From: CBDBCU01 sp965242615
GTDB lineage: Bacteria; Chloroflexota; Dehalococcoidia; Lucifugimonadales; UBA3495
Assembly: GCA_965242615.1 (NCBI GenBank)
Contig: CBDESR010000005.1
Coordinates: 372,001-436,000, forward strand
Reading direction: 5' to 3'
Length of the DNA: 64,000 nucleotides
Part shown: one piece after another, positions 60,495 through 64,000 of the stretch
Layout: each line of letters begins with the position of its first letter
How positions within the stretch are numbered: position 1 is the first letter of the stretch
Position numbers and translations under genes: made by a program
Notes under the pieces: model-generated
Database searches by the model: none
Seen by the model: the letters and a program-made list of their open reading frames with translations, nothing else
What the model was told of the DNA's origin: nothing

Positions 60495-60586
60495 GGAGGG
60501 ATCGCATAGTGGTCTAGTGCGGGCGCCTGCTAAGCGCTTATCCGGGGAAACTTGGATCGTGGGTTCGAATCCCACTCCCTCCGCCA
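60495..60586 (+). tRNA. tRNA-Ser (anticodon GCT)
   Basis: Acceptor GGAGGGA pairs with TCCCTCC, the anticodon loop reads CTGCTAA (anticodon GCT), a long variable arm (ATCC/GGAT) marks class II, and the T arm is GTGGGTTCGAATCCCAC. CCA is encoded (60584-60586). An AT-rich patch upstream (TTATATTTAAT) probably holds the promoter. Confidence 0.93.
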
Positions 60587-60651
60587 GATTGTCTTTCTTT
60601 GCTGACAGCCCGCTCGGGTATTTATCCCGGTTATTAAAGAGAGGTTCAGGA

Positions 60652-60921
60652 ATGACCACCGTAAACGATGACTCCCGTTTGGGCCGGTTGGAAGGCCGGG
60701 TCGAGGAACAGTCGGGAGCGATGCAGGAGAGCCGCCAAGATGTGCGGAGCGGGTTTCAGCAAGTCAACGCGCGCTTTGACCGGATGGAATCCCGAGTTGA
60801 CCGCTTGGACGCGCGGGCCGACCAAACCAACAGCCGCATTGACCGGCTGTTTCTGGCCTTTCTTGGAGTTGGGGCGGCGCAAATCGGCCTGCTGATTACT
60901 TTGCTACTGCGGGGCGTTTAG
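60652..60921 (+). CDS. Short coiled-coil protein with C-terminal membrane anchor
   Basis: From the ATG at 60652 the product is 89 residues. A heptad-rich segment (RLGRLEGRVEEQSGAMQ, VNARFDRMESRVDRLDARAD) is followed by one hydrophobic helix (LFLAFLGVGAAQIGLLITLL). GAGAGG lies upstream. It sits 15 bases before miaB and is probably co-transcribed. Similar small proteins are common and uncharacterised. Confidence 0.7.
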   Translation: MTTVNDDSRLGRLEGRVEEQSGAMQESRQDVRSGFQQVNARFDRMESRVDRLDARADQTNSRIDRLFLAFLGVGAAQIGLLITLLLRGV

Positions 60922-60936
60922 CCGGAGCAAGCAGCT

Positions 60937-62226
60937 ATGGATACCTATTACATTTGGACGATCGGCTGCCAGATGAACAAGGCCGACTCGGAACGCTTGG
61001 GGTCGGCTTTGGAGCAGTTGGGCTTGCGCGGAGTGCGGGAAGCCAAGGATGCTGATGTCATTGTCCTGAACTCCTGCGTGGTACGGCAGGGGGCCGAGGA
61101 TAAGGTGGTGGGCAACCTGTGGGGGGTGAACCCGCTGAAAAAGCGCAACCCGGATCGGGTGCTGGCGCTGATGGGCTGTATGGTCGGCCCGCAGACCGCC
61201 GAACTGGAACGGCGGTTCCCGGATGTGGACTTGTTTATGCGGCCGCAGCAGTTTGCGCCGCTGCTGGAACTGGTGGGCGGGCGCAAGGGCTTGGATTGGG
61301 AGGGCTGCGTCGGTTCTTTGGCGCCGGCCCAACCGGATGTAACCTGCTATGTTCCCATCATCCACGGCTGCGATTTGATGTGCAGTTTCTGCATCATTCC
61401 TTACCGCCGCGGCCGCCAGGTCAGCCGGCCGGTCGAGGAAATCGTCCAGGAAACGGAACTGCTGACCCAACGCGGCGTCCGGGAAGTTACGGTGCTGGGG
61501 CAGACCGTCGACGCTTACGGCTATGACCTGCCCGACCAGCCGGATTTGTCCTTGCTGCTGACCCGGTTGAACGCTATTGACGGGTTGGCGCGGATCCGCT
61601 TTCTGACTTCCCATCCCTCTTATATGGATGACCGCATCATCCGGGCGGTGGCCGAGCTGCCCAAGGTTTGCGAACATATCAACCTGCCGGTACAAGCCGG
61701 GGATGACGAAGTGCTGCGGCGGATGCGCCGCCCCTACAGCCGGGACGATTACCGGGAACTGGTAGGGCGGATCCGCGACACCGTCCCCGGCGTTTCCCTC
61801 AGCACCGATATAATCGTGGGCTTTCCCGGGGAAACCGCGGAGCAGTACCAACGGACGCTGGATTTGGTCGCGGAATTGCGCTTTGACAAGGTGCATTGCG
61901 CCGCCTACTCGACCCGTCCCGGCACCATCGCCGACCGCACGCTGCCGGATGATGTGCCGGCGGCGGAGAAGCAGCGGCGGTTGCAAGAGTTGGACGCTTT
62001 GCAGGAAAGCATAGTACGGGAAACCAACGCCGCCCTGGTCGGCAGCACGGTGGAGACGCTGGTCGAAGGCCGCAAGGGCGGCAAGTGGCGGGGGCGCACC
62101 CGCACCGATAAGCTGGTGTTTTTCGGGGATACGGACGAAGCGGCCGGGGATTGCCGGGGGCAGTTGATGGCGGTAGCGGTTACGCAGGCGGGGGCGTGGA
62201 GTTTGGTGGGGGAAGTGGCGGGGTAA
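60937..62226 (+). CDS. miaB: MiaB-type tRNA methylthiotransferase
   Basis: A 429-residue radical-SAM methylthiotransferase. N-terminal cluster ligands are Cys in TIGCQMNKADSE, VLNSCVVRQG and LMGCMVG; the radical-SAM C-x3-C-x2-C is HGCDLMCSFCIIPYRRG. A TRAM-like domain ends the protein. MiaB adds the methylthio group to i6A37 in tRNAs reading U-starting codons. The N-terminal sequence favours MiaB over MtaB or RimO. Confidence 0.93.
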   Translation: MDTYYIWTIGCQMNKADSERLGSALEQLGLRGVREAKDADVIVLNSCVVRQGAEDKVVGNLWGVNPLKKRNPDRVLALMGCMVGPQTAELERRFPDVDLFMRPQQFAPLLELVGGRKGLDWEGCVGSLAPAQPDVTCYVPIIHGCDLMCSFCIIPYRRGRQVSRPVEEIVQETELLTQRGVREVTVLGQTVDAYGYDLPDQPDLSLLLTRLNAIDGLARIRFLTSHPSYMDDRIIRAVAELPKVCEHINLPVQAGDDEVLRRMRRPYSRDDYRELVGRIRDTVPGVSLSTDIIVGFPGETAEQYQRTLDLVAELRFDKVHCAAYSTRPGTIADRTLPDDVPAAEKQRRLQELDALQESIVRETNAALVGSTVETLVEGRKGGKWRGRTRTDKLVFFGDTDEAAGDCRGQLMAVAVTQAGAWSLVGEVAG

Positions 62227-62257
62227 GCCCGCACTATCGGAAAGGAGCGCGTGGATT

Positions 62258-63931
62258 ATGCCGTATTGCCAGCACTGCGGGGGAGAAGTTGCCGAGAACG
62301 CCAACTTCTGCACCCATTGCGGGAAGGCCAACAGCGGGATGGCGGCCGCGCCGACCATTAGCCTGTCCGGTGACAAAGAGTCCCGCATCAACCAAGAATG
62401 GGACACTTTGGCTCCCGCTGATTGGGGCGTCAAGAAACACGCCAACGAGCGGGCGATGCTCGATGGGTTGCTGGAGGCTGACGAACACTTGGAGTGTTTG
62501 GTCAGCGGAGATTTTAAGCCGGAAGGGAAGTTGCCTCACATCAACTTGGGTGTTGCCACTGACCGCCGGCTTATTTTTCTCCGCCAAACGAAACGCGCCA
62601 ACGAGGTGGTGGCGTTGCCTTATGACACCATCGAATCCATTTCTTTCAAGACGGGGTGGATGGGAGGCAGCATCAAGGTAACTTCCCGGCATACGGGTGG
62701 TTGCCAGATGGAAAGTATTAAGCCTAAGGAGTGGGCTGAGTTGTTTGCTGAAACTGTCCAGCCGCACCTCACTCCAGCACCGGAAGGAAGTTTCGTAGCA
62801 ACTGAGTCGGTGCTGCCAGTGGTGGTTGAAGCGGAGCCGGTTCTAATAAACGAACCCGTGCCGGTGGTTGTAGAGGAACCGGTGCCTGCGGCAACTGATG
62901 CTCCTATTTCCGTAGCGGGCAGCGAAGCGGGTAGCTTTGAGCAGGAATGGGGCAGCTTGGCTCCCTCTGATTGGGGCGTCAAGAAACACGCCAACGAGAG
63001 GGAAATGATCGAGAGGTTGCTGGACGATGACGAGAGTCTGAAGTGCTTGGTTAGCGGATTGCTGTCCGGTACTGCGGGTTCTAGCAACACTTATTTGGGG
63101 GTTGCCACGGATCGCAGGATCGTATTCCTGCGAAAAGAGAAACACTCGGATAAGGTGGTATCGTTGCCCTATTACACCCTAGATTCCGTCTCTTTCAAGG
63201 TGGGATGGATGGGAGGCGAAGTCAATCTAACCTCGCGGAATAAGCGTGGTTACCAGATAGGCAGCATTCAACCTAAAGAGCGGGCTACGTTGTTCGCTGA
63301 AACTGTTCAGCCGCTTATCGCCGCCGCCCCAAAGGGAATCCCTATACCTCTCACCAAGGAGGAGCGAATCGACCAAGAGTGGGAAGCTCTGATTCCGAAA
63401 GGATGGGGAACCTTCGGGGATAAGGGTATGCACTCTGGCGAACGAGATATGCTCCCTAACTTGCTGGAGGATGACGAGCACTTGGAATGTTTGGTAGGAG
63501 GGAAGTTTGGCCCGGATTTGGGCCGGTCTCACATCGCGAGGGATAAGTCCCTCCATAACGCCGTGGGAGTTGCTACCGACCGGCGGGTCATCTTTTTCGA
63601 CGCCGGTTTTCTCTCTACGGAAGTTGCCGAATTGCCTTACAGCAGCATCGAAACCATCTCGTATAGCACGGGAATGGCTATGGGCGGTCTCAAAATAACC
63701 GGCCGCGGCGCTACTTCTCTCCAAATGGAGATGGTTAAGCCGATGGGCGAAGCCAAGGTGTTTGCCGACGCCGTCCGCAAGCACCTGAATACCGGGCAAG
63801 CCGCCGCCACTACCGTGGTGCAAACGGCGTCGGCTATGGATGAACTGGAAAAGGCGGCCGCTTTGTACGAAAGGGGCTTGCTGACCCAAGAGGAGTTTGC
63901 GGCCAAGAAAGCCCAACTCCTTAACAGCTAG
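62258..63931 (+). CDS. Zinc-ribbon protein with three PH-like domains and a SHOCT tail
   Basis: 557 residues. Residues 4-21 form a zinc ribbon (CQHC ... CTHC). Three repeats follow, near residues 43-160, 225-345 and 365-510; each has EWxxLxPxxWG, ML..LLE.DE.LECLV.G.F, GVATDRRxIF and LPYxxIESIS, as in bacterial PH (YokE-like) domains. A Pro/Glu/Val-rich linker lies between the first two. The C-terminus ELEKAAALYERGLLTQEEFA is a SHOCT motif. It probably binds a membrane or a partner; no enzymatic motif. GGAGCG precedes the ATG. Confidence 0.8.
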   Translation: MPYCQHCGGEVAENANFCTHCGKANSGMAAAPTISLSGDKESRINQEWDTLAPADWGVKKHANERAMLDGLLEADEHLECLVSGDFKPEGKLPHINLGVATDRRLIFLRQTKRANEVVALPYDTIESISFKTGWMGGSIKVTSRHTGGCQMESIKPKEWAELFAETVQPHLTPAPEGSFVATESVLPVVVEAEPVLINEPVPVVVEEPVPAATDAPISVAGSEAGSFEQEWGSLAPSDWGVKKHANEREMIERLLDDDESLKCLVSGLLSGTAGSSNTYLGVATDRRIVFLRKEKHSDKVVSLPYYTLDSVSFKVGWMGGEVNLTSRNKRGYQIGSIQPKERATLFAETVQPLIAAAPKGIPIPLTKEERIDQEWEALIPKGWGTFGDKGMHSGERDMLPNLLEDDEHLECLVGGKFGPDLGRSHIARDKSLHNAVGVATDRRVIFFDAGFLSTEVAELPYSSIETISYSTGMAMGGLKITGRGATSLQMEMVKPMGEAKVFADAVRKHLNTGQAAATTVVQTASAMDELEKAAALYERGLLTQEEFAAKKAQLLNS

Positions 63932-63985
63932 GCATTAAAGTTCCGGCGGGACACTCCCCATCCTTGCGCTCGAGGAAAGGTGATT

Positions 63986-64000
63986 ATGGCTACTAAAACC
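63986..64000 (+). CDS. Start of a gene cut by the window end
   Basis: ATG at 63986 follows GAGGAAAGG; only five codons (MATKT) are visible, so no function can be given. Confidence 0.4.

Overview
The window is 64 kb of GC-rich bacterial DNA (roughly 60% G+C by eye) with dense, mostly short-spaced genes. No gene fixes the taxon. The mix points to an uncultured Chloroflexota-like free-living or host-associated heterotroph: SCP-x thiolase with a DUF35 partner, FAH-family and Rieske proteins, MmgE/PrpD, EthD, an orphan CoA-transferase subunit, a UMF1 transporter, a stand-alone GlnRS beside GluRS, and dispersed palindromes with a CATTCCCGCGAAAG core. This placement is inference only.

Layout. 1-11.7 kb: a DUF4352-like protein fragment, a small membrane protein, a TatD hydrolase, an orphan PD-(D/E)XK protein, and catabolic genes (crotonase, FAH hydrolase, Rieske ferredoxin, nucleoside hydrolase, aldo/keto reductase, thiolase plus DUF35, VOC). 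12-21.9 kb: a type III-like Mod/Res pair, then on the other strand a one-chain methyltransferase-PmeII nuclease fusion followed by two small proteins of an uncharacterised two-gene module. One of those small proteins matches the C-terminal domain of the fusion. 22-27.8 kb: DUF1802, VOC, LysR, CoA-transferase A, PIG-L, EthD, an HNH pair and small membrane proteins. 27.9-31.1 kb: a coupled trio (DUF262 protein, DUF3696-type ATPase, unknown protein). 31.1-36.7 kb: gamma-glutamyltransferase, an AAA ATPase plus small nuclease pair, and a ThDP enzyme. 36.9-45.6 kb: a PLD-SNF2 helicase, a HicB-like protein, a giant methyltransferase and three small membrane proteins on one strand. 45.8-47.2 kb: decayed TPR and MT-A70 genes and a structured non-coding stretch. 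47.2-64 kb: housekeeping and metabolism (GlnRS, GluRS, methyltransferase, DCC protein, UMF1 transporter, leucine-type dehydrogenase, MmgE/PrpD, Bax-inhibitor-1 protein, a repeat-bearing membrane protein, tRNA-Ser, MiaB, a triple PH-like protein).

The interval from about 12 to 46 kb reads as a defence island: at least five separate candidate anti-phage or restriction cassettes, interleaved with gene remnants and metabolic genes. The best candidates for an undescribed system are the methyltransferase-nuclease fusion whose C-terminal domain is repeated as a free gene next door, the DUF262/DUF3696/unknown trio, and the ATPase plus ELK-nuclease pair.

Two palindrome families are scattered through the window. 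One is a 100-bp inverted-repeat element present twice at about 98% identity, each copy abutting a stop codon. Several promoters can be read, many with an extended -10 of the form TGnTATAAT.
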